Positions 27,026-35,270 of a stretch of DNA of 64,000 bases are shown one piece after another. Numbering within the stretch: position 1 is the first letter of the stretch; the number at the start of each line of letters is the position of its first letter. This stretch comes from Sphingomonas sp. LT1P40. Its GTDB lineage: Bacteria; Pseudomonadota; Alphaproteobacteria; Sphingomonadales; Sphingomonadaceae. The position numbers were made by a program, and so were the translations under genes. The stretch is from NCBI RefSeq assembly GCF_036663835.1, contig NZ_JAXOJT010000001.1, positions 682,001 through 746,000 of the forward strand, written 5' to 3'. A model generated the notes under the pieces. The model was not told the origin of the DNA. It saw only the letters and a list, made by a program, of their open reading frames with translations, and ran no database searches.

Positions 27026-28515
27026 GGCAGGAGGTCCGGCAAACCCTCGCCCAGCGCGCCGCTGCGGACGAGCGCGGTGGCGGTGGCGATGTCGGGGGCG
27101 AAGTGACGGTCGTCTTCGAGGTGGGGGACTTGTTCGCGGAGCAGGGCGCGCGCGGCTTCGAGCGGCTCGCTGGAGGTGAGCGGGGCGTGGAAGTCACAGC
27201 CCTGTGCGGCGGCGAGATATTCGATGCCGATGATGTGGGAGAGGTTGGCGGTCATCTCCAGCAGGCGGCGCGCGCCGTGGCCGGCCATCGAGACGTGATC
27301 CTCCTGATTGGCGCTGGTGGGGATCGAATCGACGCTGGCGGGGGTTGCGCGTTGCTTGTTTTCGCTGACCAAGGCGGCGGCGGTGACTTGCGGGATCATG
27401 AAGCCGGAGTTGAGACCCGGGCGCGGGGTGAGAAACGCGGGGAGACCGGAGAGGGCGGGATCGACCAGCATGGCGATGCGGCGTTCGGTGATGCTGCCGA
27501 TCTCGCAGATGGCGAGCGCGAGCATGTCGGCGGCGAAGGCGACGGGTTCGGCGTGGAAATTGCCACCGGACAGGGCCTCACCGGTGTCCGGGAAGATCAG
27601 TGGATTGTCGGTGACGCCATTGGATTCGATGGCGAGGGTGGTTGCGGCCTGTCGGATCAGGTCTAGGCACGCGCCCATGACCTGCGGCTGGCAGCGCAGG
27701 CAGTAGGGGTCCTGCACGCGTTCGTCGTCGATCGCGTGGCTGGCGCGGATGGCGGAGCCGGACATCAGGGTGGCGAGGGTCTGCGCGACCTCGATCTGGC
27801 CGCGATGGCCGCGAAGCGCGTGGATGCGGGGGTCGAAGGGGGTGTCGGAGCCTTTGGCGGCTTCGGTCGCTAGTGCGCCGGTGACAAGCGCGGCGCGGAA
27901 CATGCGCTCGGTCTCGAACAGCGCGGCGAGGGCGTAGGCGGTGCTGAATTGCGTGCCGTTGAGGAGCGCGAGGCCTTCCTTGGGTCCGAGGGTGAGCGCG
28001 CCGAGCATGGTTTTGGCGGGGAGGCGTTGCGGGCCCATATCGACTTCGCCGACGCCGATCATCGCGGCGGCGAGGTGGGCGAGCGGGGCGAGATCGCCGC
28101 TGGCACCGACCGATCCCTGTGCCGGGATGACGGGGGTGATGCCGCGGTCGAGCATGTCCTGAAGCATCGCGATGGTCGCGGGCTTCACGCCGCTATGCCC
28201 TTGGGCGAGGCTGGCGAGTTTGAGCGCGATCATCAGGCGGACGACCGGGGCGGGCATGGGGTCGCCGACGCCGGCCGCGTGGCTGAGCACGATGTTGCGC
28301 TGAAGGGTTTCGAGGTCTTCGTCGCCGATGCGGACGCTGGCGAGTTTTCCGAAGCCGGTGTTGATGCCGTAGACGGGTTCGTGGCGCGACAGGATGGCTT
28401 GAACCGCGTCGGCGCTGGCGGCGATCCTGTCGTGGCATGAGAGGTCGAGCGGGGCGGGCTCGCCGCGATAGATGGCGCGCCAGGTGCTGAGCGGAGTGTT
28501 GCCGGGAAGGATCAT
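27022..28515 (-). CDS. hutH: Histidine ammonia-lyase
   Basis: A 497-aa enzyme that deaminates histidine to urocanate. The MIO prosthetic group forms from Ala-Ser-Gly at about residues 138-140 in [14 protein letters not shown]. Other hallmarks are [12 protein letters not shown] near residue 50 and [14 protein letters not shown] near 310. ATG 28515 (MILPGN) overlaps the hutI stop by 4 bp; a longer open frame upstream is the shadow of hutI. Confidence 0.97.
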   Translation of the reverse strand: MILPGNTPLSTWRAIYRGEPAPLDLSCHDRIAASADAVQAILSRHEPVYGINTGFGKLASVRIGDEDLETLQRNIVLSHAAGVGDPMPAPVVRLMIALKLASLAQGHSGVKPATIAMLQDMLDRGITPVIPAQGSVGASGDLAPLAHLAAAMIGVGEVDMGPQRLPAKTMLGALTLGPKEGLALLNGTQFSTAYALAALFETERMFRAALVTGALATEAAKGSDTPFDPRIHALRGHRGQIEVAQTLATLMSGSAIRASHAIDDERVQDPYCLRCQPQVMGACLDLIRQAATTLAIESNGVTDNPLIFPDTGEALSGGNFHAEPVAFAADMLALAICEIGSITERRIAMLVDPALSGLPAFLTPRPGLNSGFMIPQVTAAALVSENKQRATPASVDSIPTSANQEDHVSMAGHGARRLLEMTANLSHIIGIEYLAAAQGCDFHAPLTSSEPLEAARALLREQVPHLEDDRHFAPDIATATALVRSGALGEGLPDLLP

Positions 28516-29711
28516 TGGCCTGCGAAGACTCGTACGTGGAGGGGGTTGGCGGCGATGCGATAGACGAGTTCGGAGGGGTCGGTGATGTTCCAGATGGCGA
28601 GGTCGGCGGTTTTGCCGACCTCCAATGTGCCTGTATTCTGGAGGCCGAGTGCACTCGCGCCGTTGACGGTGATGCCGCGCAGGCATTCGGTGACAGTCAG
28701 GCGGAAGAAGGTCGCGCCCATGTTCGCGGCGAGCAGGAGCGAGGCCATTGGCGAGGTGCCGGGGTTGCAGTCGGTGGCGAGGGCGATGGGCACGCGGGCG
28801 GCGCGCAGGGCTTCGATTGGGGGTTTTTGGGTCTCACGGGTGAAGTAGAAGGCGCCGGGGAGCAGGGTGGCGACGGTGCCGGATGCGGCCATCGCCGCGA
28901 TGCCCGCCGCGTCGAGATATTCGAGATGGTCGGCGGAGAGGGCGTGGTGGCGTGCGGCGAGGGCCGCGCCGTGGAGGTTGGAGAGTTGTTCGGCGTGGAG
29001 TTTTACGGGGAGGCCGTGGGTGCGGGCGGCGGTGAAGATGCGGTCGACCTGCTCGACGCTAAAGCCAATCCCCTCGCAATAGGCGTCGACCGCGTCGGCG
29101 AGGCCGGTGGCGGCGGGGATGATGTCGTGGACGATCAGGTCGACATAGGCTTCGGCATTGCCGCGATATTCGGGAGGGACAGCGTGGGCGGCGAGGAGGG
29201 TGGTGCGGACCTTGACCGTGCGCTCGGTGGCGAGGCGGCGGGCGGCGCGGAGCATTTTTAGTTCGTCTTCAAGCGTGAGACCATAGCCGGACTTGATCTC
29301 GACCGTCGTCACGCCTTCCCCGATGAGCTGGTCGAGGCGGGGGAGGGCGGTGGCGACGAGATCGTCCTCGCTGGCGGCGCGGGTGGCGGTGACGGTGGAG
29401 AGGATGCCGCCGCCTGCTCGCGCGATTTCCTCATAGGTTGCGCCGTTGAGGCGGGCTTCGAATTCCTTTGCACGGCTCCCGGCGTGGACCAGATGGGTGT
29501 GACAGTCGATCAGGCCGGGAGTGATCCAGCGGCCCTCGCAATCGATGATTTCGGCGGCATCGGGGGCGTCCGTGGAGGGGCCGGCATAGCTGATCGTGTC
29601 GCCGGTCGCCGCGATTGCGCCGTTCTCGACGATGCCGAGTCCGTCGCCAATCATCGTCGCAAGGCGGGCGTTACGCCATAGTTTGTCAGCCGGAGTCCCC
29701 ATGCGCATCAT
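28512..29711 (-). CDS. hutI: Imidazolonepropionase
   Basis: A 399-aa metal-dependent amidohydrolase opening the imidazolone ring to formiminoglutamate. Metal ligands are visible in [10 protein letters not shown] (about residue 70), [11 protein letters not shown] (about 240) and [11 protein letters not shown] (about 315). First gene of hutI-H-G-U, reading away from hutF; the 38-bp gap to hutF holds the palindromic operator. Confidence 0.96.
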   Translation of the reverse strand: MMRMGTPADKLWRNARLATMIGDGLGIVENGAIAATGDTISYAGPSTDAPDAAEIIDCEGRWITPGLIDCHTHLVHAGSRAKEFEARLNGATYEEIARAGGGILSTVTATRAASEDDLVATALPRLDQLIGEGVTTVEIKSGYGLTLEDELKMLRAARRLATERTVKVRTTLLAAHAVPPEYRGNAEAYVDLIVHDIIPAATGLADAVDAYCEGIGFSVEQVDRIFTAARTHGLPVKLHAEQLSNLHGAALAARHHALSADHLEYLDAAGIAAMAASGTVATLLPGAFYFTRETQKPPIEALRAARVPIALATDCNPGTSPMASLLLAANMGATFFRLTVTECLRGITVNGASALGLQNTGTLEVGKTADLAIWNITDPSELVYRIAANPLHVRVFAGQ

Positions 29712-29730
29712 GGTTGGACATTGCCGCTTA

Positions 29731-29744
29731 TATGTCTAGACATA
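29731..29744. promoter_or_regulatory. Probable HutC operator between hutI and hutF
   Basis: TATGTCTAGACATA is a perfect 14-bp palindrome in the 38-bp gap between the divergent hutIHGU and hutF-hutC operons. Its size and TGTCTAGACA core suit a GntR/HutC dimer. One site could repress both operons. It overlaps an in-frame ATG at 29732, arguing that hutF starts at 29750. Confidence 0.7.
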
Positions 29745-29749
29745 ATCGT

Positions 29750-31087
29750 ATGACGCTATGGTTCGAGTCTGCGCTGTTGGAGGCCGGTTGGGCTGATCGG
29801 GTTCGCCTGACGTTGGCCGGCGGGCAGATCGAGCGGGTCGCAGTCGGGGTTGATCCCGCACCGGGCGATGAGCGGCATTTCGTGGCGCTGCCGGGGATGC
29901 CCAATGTCCACAGCCATGCGTTTCAGCGCGCGATGGCGGGGCTGGCAGAAGTGCGCGGGGCCGGGGACGATGATTTCTGGTCGTGGCGCGAGTTGATGTA
30001 TCGCTTCGTCGCGCGGATTGGGCCGGAGGAATGCGAGGCGATTGCGGCGCAGGCCTATGCCGAGATGCTGGAGGCCGGGTTCACGCGCGTTGGCGAGTTT
30101 CATTACCTGCATCATGCGCCGGACGGGTCGCGGTTTGATGACGTTGCGGAGATGTCCGGGCGAGTTGCGGCGGCGGCGGAGATTGCGGGGATCGGGCTGA
30201 CGCTGCTGCCGGTGTTTTATGCGCATGGCGGGTTTGGCGGGCAGCCTGCGGGCGAGGCGCAGCGGCGGTTCGTGAATGATGTCGACGGGTTTGCAACGCT
30301 GGTCGAGCGGGCGGGTGCGATATTGCCGCCGGACGGCGTGATCGGGGTCGCGCCGCACAGTCTGCGCGCGGTGACGGCGGAAGAATTGCGGGCGATCCTG
30401 CCGTTGGGAGGCCCGGTGCATATCCATATTGCGGAGCAGGTGCGCGAGGTGGACGATTGCGCCGCCTGGAGCGGCAAGCGCCCCGTGCGGTGGCTGCTCC
30501 ACGAGATGCCGGTCGATGCGCGCTGGACGCTTGTGCATGCGACGCATGTTGAGGCGATTGAGGTTGCGGGCATCGTGCGCAGCGGCGCGGTCGCCGGGTT
30601 GTGTCCGGTGACCGAGGCCAATCTGGGCGATGGCGTGTTTCCAGCATCGCTGTTTCTGGATAGCGGCGGGGCGATCGGGATCGGCAGCGATTCCAACGTG
30701 CGAGTCGATGCGGCGGAGGAGCTGCGGTTGCTGGAATATGGGCAAAGGTTGACGCGGCGGGCGCGCAATGTGCTGGCGGGCGCGAATCGTCCGGCGACCG
30801 GCGCGCGGCTGTTTGCGGCGGCAGTGGCTGGCGGTGGGCAGTCGCTGGGGGCCGTGACGGGACTGGCCGTCGGGCGTCCGGCGGATATCGTTTCGCTGAA
30901 CCGTGACGATGTGGCGTTCGCCGACCGCAAGGGTGATGCGCTGATCGATAGCTGGGTGTTCGCCAGCCGCGCAGGTGTGGACTGTGTGTGGCGGGCCGGC
31001 GTGAAGCACGTCGAGGGCGGGCGGCATTGGAACGCGCAGGCGATTGCGGCGCGCTATCGGGCGGCGCTGGCGAGGTTGCTGGCATGA
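29750..31087 (+). CDS. hutF: Formimidoylglutamate deiminase
   Basis: A 445-aa amidohydrolase that converts N-formiminoglutamate to N-formylglutamate plus ammonia, feeding HutG. Motifs: NVHSHAFQRAMAGL near residue 46, GEFHYLHHAPDG near 112, GVAPHSLRAV near 197, PVHIHIAEQ near 222, and IGIGSDSNVRVDAAEELRLL near 304. ATG 29750 is preferred since ATG 29732 lies in the operator. Overlaps hutC by 4 bp. Confidence 0.94.
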   Translation: MTLWFESALLEAGWADRVRLTLAGGQIERVAVGVDPAPGDERHFVALPGMPNVHSHAFQRAMAGLAEVRGAGDDDFWSWRELMYRFVARIGPEECEAIAAQAYAEMLEAGFTRVGEFHYLHHAPDGSRFDDVAEMSGRVAAAAEIAGIGLTLLPVFYAHGGFGGQPAGEAQRRFVNDVDGFATLVERAGAILPPDGVIGVAPHSLRAVTAEELRAILPLGGPVHIHIAEQVREVDDCAAWSGKRPVRWLLHEMPVDARWTLVHATHVEAIEVAGIVRSGAVAGLCPVTEANLGDGVFPASLFLDSGGAIGIGSDSNVRVDAAEELRLLEYGQRLTRRARNVLAGANRPATGARLFAAAVAGGGQSLGAVTGLAVGRPADIVSLNRDDVAFADRKGDALIDSWVFASRAGVDCVWRAGVKHVEGGRHWNAQAIAARYRAALARLLA

Positions 31088-31794
31088 GCGTCGAGGCGCG
31101 CATTCGCGGCGATATCGAGCAGCGCATCCGATCAGGCGAATGGGCGCCGGGGACGAAGGTGCCGTTCGAGCATGAACTGGTGGCGAGCTATGGCTGTGCG
31201 CGGGCTACGGCGAACAAGGCATTGTCGCGGCTGGCGCTGGACGGGCTGATCGAGCGCAAGCGGCGTGCCGGCAGCTTCGTGGCGAAGCCGCAGATCCGCA
31301 CGGCGGTGGTCGGGGTGCCCGATATCGGCGCGCTGATTGCGGCGCGGGGTGAGGTCTACCGCTGGGAATTGCTGTCGGTCGAGCTGGAGCGCCGCGCACC
31401 CGAGGGGTTTCCGGCGCGCGCGGGCGGGTGTTGGCTGGCCCTGTCGGGCGTGCACCATGCCGGGGCAACACCGTTCGGATGGGAAGCCCGCTGGCTCGAT
31501 CTGGCGGTCGCACCGGGGGCGGAGACCGCCGATTTCGAGGCGGTTGCGCCGGGCGCGTGGCTGCTGGCGAATGTGCCGTGGACCGAGGCGCGGCACCGGA
31601 TCGCAGCGGTCGGCGCGGAGGGTGTGGCGGCGCGGCATCTGAACATCGCCGCCGGATCGCCCTGCTTGCAGATCGAGCGCTGGACGTGGCGCGGCCCGAC
31701 GCCCGTCACCATTGCGCGACAGGTTTTTCCGGCTGGCCATTATGAGCTGGTCGAGGATTTTACCCCATCCAATGCTCCAGGAGACGAAGCATGA
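31084..31794 (+). CDS. hutC: Histidine utilisation repressor HutC (GntR family)
   Basis: A 236-aa GntR/HutC-type regulator. The winged helix covers about residues 5-70: RIRGDIEQRIRSGEWAPGTK, LVASYGCARATANKALSRLA, DGLIERKRRAGSFVA. The C-terminal UTRA ligand domain, which binds urocanate in this family, has QIERWTWRGPTPVTIARQVF. It sits in the operon with hutF and very likely binds the palindrome at 29731-29744. Overlaps the next gene by 4 bp. Confidence 0.93.
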   Translation: MSVEARIRGDIEQRIRSGEWAPGTKVPFEHELVASYGCARATANKALSRLALDGLIERKRRAGSFVAKPQIRTAVVGVPDIGALIAARGEVYRWELLSVELERRAPEGFPARAGGCWLALSGVHHAGATPFGWEARWLDLAVAPGAETADFEAVAPGAWLLANVPWTEARHRIAAVGAEGVAARHLNIAAGSPCLQIERWTWRGPTPVTIARQVFPAGHYELVEDFTPSNAPGDEA

Positions 31795-31979
31795 TCGACC
31801 GGCTGCTGCTGCGCCACCCGCGTGAGGTGGGGGAGAGCTATGGCGAGCATTTCACGACCGCCGCCGGGTTTGGCGCGCACATGGTGGTTGGTGGCCTCGC
31901 GTGCATCGTCCATGCGGTGATCCCGGCGCTGTTCGTGCGGACCGCGAGTGACACGGTGAAGGCGCGTACGGGCGGATGA
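31791..31979 (+). CDS. DUF6356 family small membrane-associated protein
   Basis: A 62-aa protein matching the DUF6356 pattern: HPREVGESYGEHFTTAAGFGAHMVVGGLACIVHAVIPALF (quoted in separate parts: RHPREVGESYGEHF and GLACIVHAVIPALF). One hydrophobic segment lies at about residues 27-48. These are frequent in sphingomonads with no assigned role. It overlaps hutC by 4 bp and the following mini-gene by 4 bp, so it is translated with the hut regulator. Confidence 0.82.
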   Translation: MIDRLLLRHPREVGESYGEHFTTAAGFGAHMVVGGLACIVHAVIPALFVRTASDTVKARTGG

Positions 31980-32056
31980 AGGCGCGGCAACCGGCGTTCG
32001 CGGAGAAGCGCCCCGCCTTTGCCGAGCCGGAGTGGCAGATCGAATACGAGATATAA
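31976..32056 (+). CDS. 26-residue ORF coupled to the DUF6356 gene
   Basis: ATG 31976 overlaps the DUF6356 stop (ATGA) and opens a 26-codon frame starting MKARQPAFAEKRPAFAEPEW and ending QIEYEI, with a repeated PAFAE motif. It ends 2 bp before the GTG of the FAD gene. No family recognised. Translational coupling on both sides makes expression plausible, but it could be only a coupling leader. Confidence 0.45.
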   Translation: MKARQPAFAEKRPAFAEPEWQIEYEI

Positions 32057-32058
32057 GG

Positions 32059-33417
32059 GTGGCCGGAATCGAGCATGTCGCGATCATCGGCGCGGGCTTT
32101 TCGGGGACGTTGCAGGCGATCAACTTGCTGCGGCACAAGGGGCCGCGCGCGACGCTGATCGAGCGGGGCGCGCAGGCGGGGGAAGGGTTGGCCTATGGCG
32201 CGGCGCATCCCAGCCATGTGCTGAACGTGCGCGCTGGCAATATGAGCGCGTTTCCCGACGATCCGGGGCATTTCGTGCGCTGGCTGGAGGCGCGCGGGGT
32301 GGTGGATGCGGCGCATGTATTCGCGTCGCGCGTGACATTCGGCGTGTATCTGCGCGAGATTTTGCAGGGCGCGATCGCGCTGAGCGAGGGTCGGCTGACG
32401 GTGCACTATGGCGAAGTGGTCGATGCGGTCGAGCATGATGCGGGCGTCGCGCTGACGCTGGCGGATGGCAGCGCGTTGGCGGCGGATGGGGCGGTGTTGG
32501 CGGTCGGCAATCTGCCAACACATGATCCGCCGGGGCTGGATGCGGGGGCACTGTCGGACGATCTCTACAAGGGGGATCCGTGGGCTGGAGATGTGGCCGA
32601 GGGGCTGACGGCGGATGACACGGTGCTGGTGATCGGCACCGGGTTGACGATGGTGGACGTCGCGCTGATGCTCGACGCATGCGGCTTTACCGGACGGATC
32701 GTCGCGCTGTCGCGGCGCGGGCTGCTGCCGCGTCGGCATGCGAGCGGTGGCGAGTGGGAGCGGATCGAGGAGCGGCCTGGGACGGTCGCGTCGGCGCTGT
32801 TGGCACAGGTTCGGGCGCGGGCCGATGCGATTGGCTGGCGTGCGGCGGTGGACGAGTTGCGGCCCTTTACCCAGCCGATGTGGGCGAATGCCAGCGAGGC
32901 GGAGCGGGGGCGGTTCCTGCGGCATCTGCGCCCGTGGTGGGATGTGCATCGGCACCGGCTGGCACCGCAGGTGGCGGATCGGCTGGCGGCGATGGGCGAC
33001 AGCGGACGGTTGCGCGTGGTGGCTGGCAAGACGCTCGGCTTTGCGGCGCGTGAGGGCGAGGTAGCCATGAGTTGGCGACCGCGTGGGGCGGATGCGGCGG
33101 AGACGATGAACGTGCGGCGGATCGTCAATTGTACCGGGCCGCTGGGCGATTTGTCGCGTACCGCAGATCCGTTGCTGGTGGCGCTGCGCGACCGTGGGGC
33201 GATCCGGCCCGATGCGGGTAATCTGGGGATCGACGTCAACGGCGTCGGCGAGGTGATCGACGTGAACGGGCGACCGAGCGAGCGGCTCTATGCACTCGGA
33301 CCGATGACGCGCGGGGCGTTCTGGGAGATCGTCGCGGTGCCCGATATCCGGCGGCAGACATGGGATGTCGCGCGGCGGCTGTCGAATGCGCAGTGGGTGG
33401 GGGGCGAGGGGTTGTAG
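32059..33417 (+). CDS. FAD/NAD(P)-binding oxidoreductase-like protein
   Basis: A protein of about 452 aa with an N-terminal dinucleotide-binding fold, HVAIIGAGFSGTLQAINLL at residues about 5-23, the ERGAQAGEGLAYGAAHPSHVLNV region typical of the NAD_binding_9/HI0933-like family, a second nucleotide motif VLVIGTGLTMVDVAL near 195, and the terminal VNCTGP and YALGPMTRGAFWE blocks. Substrate unknown. GTG 32059 puts the FAD motif at the usual position; GTG 32032 would add nine residues. Its place at the end of hutF-hutC is conserved-looking, but a role in histidine use is only a guess. Confidence 0.82.
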   Translation: MAGIEHVAIIGAGFSGTLQAINLLRHKGPRATLIERGAQAGEGLAYGAAHPSHVLNVRAGNMSAFPDDPGHFVRWLEARGVVDAAHVFASRVTFGVYLREILQGAIALSEGRLTVHYGEVVDAVEHDAGVALTLADGSALAADGAVLAVGNLPTHDPPGLDAGALSDDLYKGDPWAGDVAEGLTADDTVLVIGTGLTMVDVALMLDACGFTGRIVALSRRGLLPRRHASGGEWERIEERPGTVASALLAQVRARADAIGWRAAVDELRPFTQPMWANASEAERGRFLRHLRPWWDVHRHRLAPQVADRLAAMGDSGRLRVVAGKTLGFAAREGEVAMSWRPRGADAAETMNVRRIVNCTGPLGDLSRTADPLLVALRDRGAIRPDAGNLGIDVNGVGEVIDVNGRPSERLYALGPMTRGAFWEIVAVPDIRRQTWDVARRLSNAQWVGGEGL

Positions 33418-33421
33418 GCAT

Positions 33422-33450
33422 CAAATCCTCCCCGTGTCGGGGAGGATTTG
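33422..33450. terminator. Bidirectional intrinsic terminator
   Basis: Perfect 13-bp stem (33422-33434 with 33438-33450) around a TGT loop, between two convergent genes. AAA and TTT lie inside the outer stem, and TTT follows on the plus strand, so it can end both transcripts. Confidence 0.85.
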
Positions 33451-33452
33451 TT

Positions 33453-34229
33453 TCAAACCGCCGTCACCTGAACCCACTGGTTGTTGAAATCGGCGTTGCC
33501 GTAGGAGGTGAGGAACGACACGTCGGCGGCATCGCGGCCGATGCCGATCTTGGCCATGTTCGCTTCGCTGGCCATGCCGGTGGGATCGACCAGATGCCAT
33601 TCATTGCCGATGAATACTTCGGCGACGGCATGGAAATCCTGTGGCTCGACACCCAGCGCATAGACGCTGGCGATGCGCGCCGGGATGCCGGAGGCGCGGG
33701 CGAGGGTGATGAGGACATGCGCGTAATCGCGGCACACGCCTTCACGCCGGACGAAGGTGTCGAGCGCGGTGGTTTCCGCCGTGCTGCTGCCCGAACTGTA
33801 GGTGAAGTTGGTTTCGATCCAGTCGCGCATCGCCATGATCCGTGCGCCGCCGTCGAGATGGTCGAATTCGGCATCGACGAACTTCTCGAACTGGTCGGAC
33901 GGGCAATAGCGCGACGCCATCAGATACTGGACGGTTTCACCCGGCAGGAAACGCGGCTCGACGCGGGGGAGCGTGCTGCAATCGCGCACCAGCCGTTGAA
34001 TGCTGACGGTGGCTTCGTAATCCACCGTCAGCTGCCCTTCGGCACGCAGCCAGATGCGTTCGCCGATCGCATCCTGCGCGGGGACACGGGCGAAATGCTC
34101 GCAACTGGACAGGTTGAGGTTCGCGGATTCGATGACCTGTTCGGGGATCGCAGCGGCCTCGAGCTGGATCAGGACGTCCGACGGCGTGGCGAAATTATAG
34201 TCGAGATGGGCGCGGATATGGAGTTTCAT
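33453..34229 (-). CDS. Transglutaminase-like cysteine peptidase family protein
   Basis: A 258-aa protein without a clear signal peptide. The N-terminal beta region covers about residues 1-90. The transglutaminase core follows with catalytic Cys166 (REGVCRDYAHVL), His200 (QDFHAVAEV) and Asp215 (LVDPTG), all intact. Such proteins act as isopeptidases or proteases; the substrate is unknown. Monocistronic between a terminator and a 75-bp gap. Confidence 0.9.
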   Translation of the reverse strand: MKLHIRAHLDYNFATPSDVLIQLEAAAIPEQVIESANLNLSSCEHFARVPAQDAIGERIWLRAEGQLTVDYEATVSIQRLVRDCSTLPRVEPRFLPGETVQYLMASRYCPSDQFEKFVDAEFDHLDGGARIMAMRDWIETNFTYSSGSSTAETTALDTFVRREGVCRDYAHVLITLARASGIPARIASVYALGVEPQDFHAVAEVFIGNEWHLVDPTGMASEANMAKIGIGRDAADVSFLTSYGNADFNNQWVQVTAV

Positions 34230-34304
34230 GCGCGCGCAACGAGCGACGCGCAGTTCGGTGCCCGGGTCATCAAAAAATCCTGAAATTAAATCGGTGGGAG
34301 CGCG

Positions 34305-34901
34305 TTAGTCTCTGCGTCCGCGCAACGCCAATGCGCGGTCGACGTCATGCGCGACGACCGCGGCGGTCAGGCGCTCGACCAGCCGCTGCGCGTTGCGCCA
34401 GGCCGGCTGGATACGCGATCGCTGGCGGTTTCCGGCGACGAGGCGGCTGCCCCAGCCATCGGCGAGCGGACCGAACGCGGCAGGGTCGCTGCCGGGCAGA
34501 CGATCCGCGACGACCATCGAGGGAAAGGGCAGGGCGGTGCGGGGCGAGGCGAACTGACCGCGCCGGATATCGGCTTCGTCGGCCATGTCGGGATCGAACA
34601 ACAGGGCACCCGCGACGCGCGACACATAATGCGACGGCGAGAGGCGTGCCCACCATGACGCGGCGTGACAGCCCAGACCCTCCGCCACGATCAGCACCGC
34701 GCGGTCGGCGCGCAGCACGGCGGCGTCGAGCTGCGCCGCCCAGATGCTGCGCTGTCCGGCGCGGTCGAAATCGAATGCCAGATGGCTGTCACCGGCGCTG
34801 GGCCAGCCGAATCGGGCGTTCCATGCCGGGGTCGCGCCATTGGCATCGGAAATGGTCAGGATGGAAAAGCGATCAGGCGAAGGCGCGAGAGCAAGCGTCA
34901 T
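34305..34901 (-). CDS. RBBP9/YdeN-type alpha/beta hydrolase, catalytic residues apparently lost
   Basis: A 198-aa RBBP9-like protein (WNARFGWPSAGDSHLAFDFD, WAAQLDAAVL, VLIVAEGLGCHAASWWA, GWGSRLVAG). In active relatives the nucleophile motif reads HSLGC; here it is EGLGC, so the Ser is Gly. The usual AGHIN histidine region reads GNRQRSRIQP. It may therefore be a non-enzymatic family member. ATG 34901 has AGAGGA at good spacing and is preferred over ATG 34925. Upstream is the tRNA-Pro gene. Confidence 0.75.
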   Translation of the reverse strand: MTLALAPSPDRFSILTISDANGATPAWNARFGWPSAGDSHLAFDFDRAGQRSIWAAQLDAAVLRADRAVLIVAEGLGCHAASWWARLSPSHYVSRVAGALLFDPDMADEADIRRGQFASPRTALPFPSMVVADRLPGSDPAAFGPLADGWGSRLVAGNRQRSRIQPAWRNAQRLVERLTAAVVAHDVDRALALRGRRD

Positions 34902-35011
34902 GGGCGAAATCCTCTTCGGTATCAAAATACGCCGAAGGCACCGGTTCGCGCAAGTTACGAATGCGCAACTTGCGCCTTCCAGTGCGAAAGCTGCGACCGG
35001 ATCCTTCCAGA

Positions 35012-35088
35012 TGGTCGGGGAGAGAGGATTCGAACCTCCGGCCCCTGCCTCCCGAAGGCAGTGCTCTACCAGGCTGAGCTACTCCCCG
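35012..35088 (-). tRNA. tRNA-Pro (anticodon CGG), CCA encoded
   Basis: A full cloverleaf on the minus strand: acceptor CGGGGAG pairs with CTCCCCG, the D arm has AGCTCAGCCTGGTAGAGC, the anticodon stem CTGCC/GGCAG encloses loop TTCGGGA (anticodon CGG), and the T arm is GGAGGTTCGAATCCTC. Discriminator A is followed by encoded CCA. Length 77. Confidence 0.96.
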
Positions 35089-35210
35089 ACGGAGTGCCGC
35101 GTCCTCGAAAAATGCCCCGGGCGGGCGGACCGGCGGTCGCTTGGAGGCGCGCGTATAACGAGGCAGTGACGGGTGTGCAAGCGGGTGGGGAAGGCTGCAC
35201 TCTATCCATA

Positions 35211-35270
35211 TGCCCTCACCCTTCCGCCGCCGTTGGCGGCTTCCTCCCTCTCCCAAGGGGAGAGGGTTTT
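35211..35270. repeat. Dispersed intergenic repeat, second copy
   Basis: Begins TGCCCTCACCC, then a 6-bp hairpin GCCGCC-gtt-GGCGGC (35226-35240) and a 9-bp CCCTCTCCC/GGGAGAGGG hairpin (35246-35266) followed by TTTT. Related in order and sequence to 11186-11240. It abuts the fpr stop and may end transcription. Confidence 0.7.
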
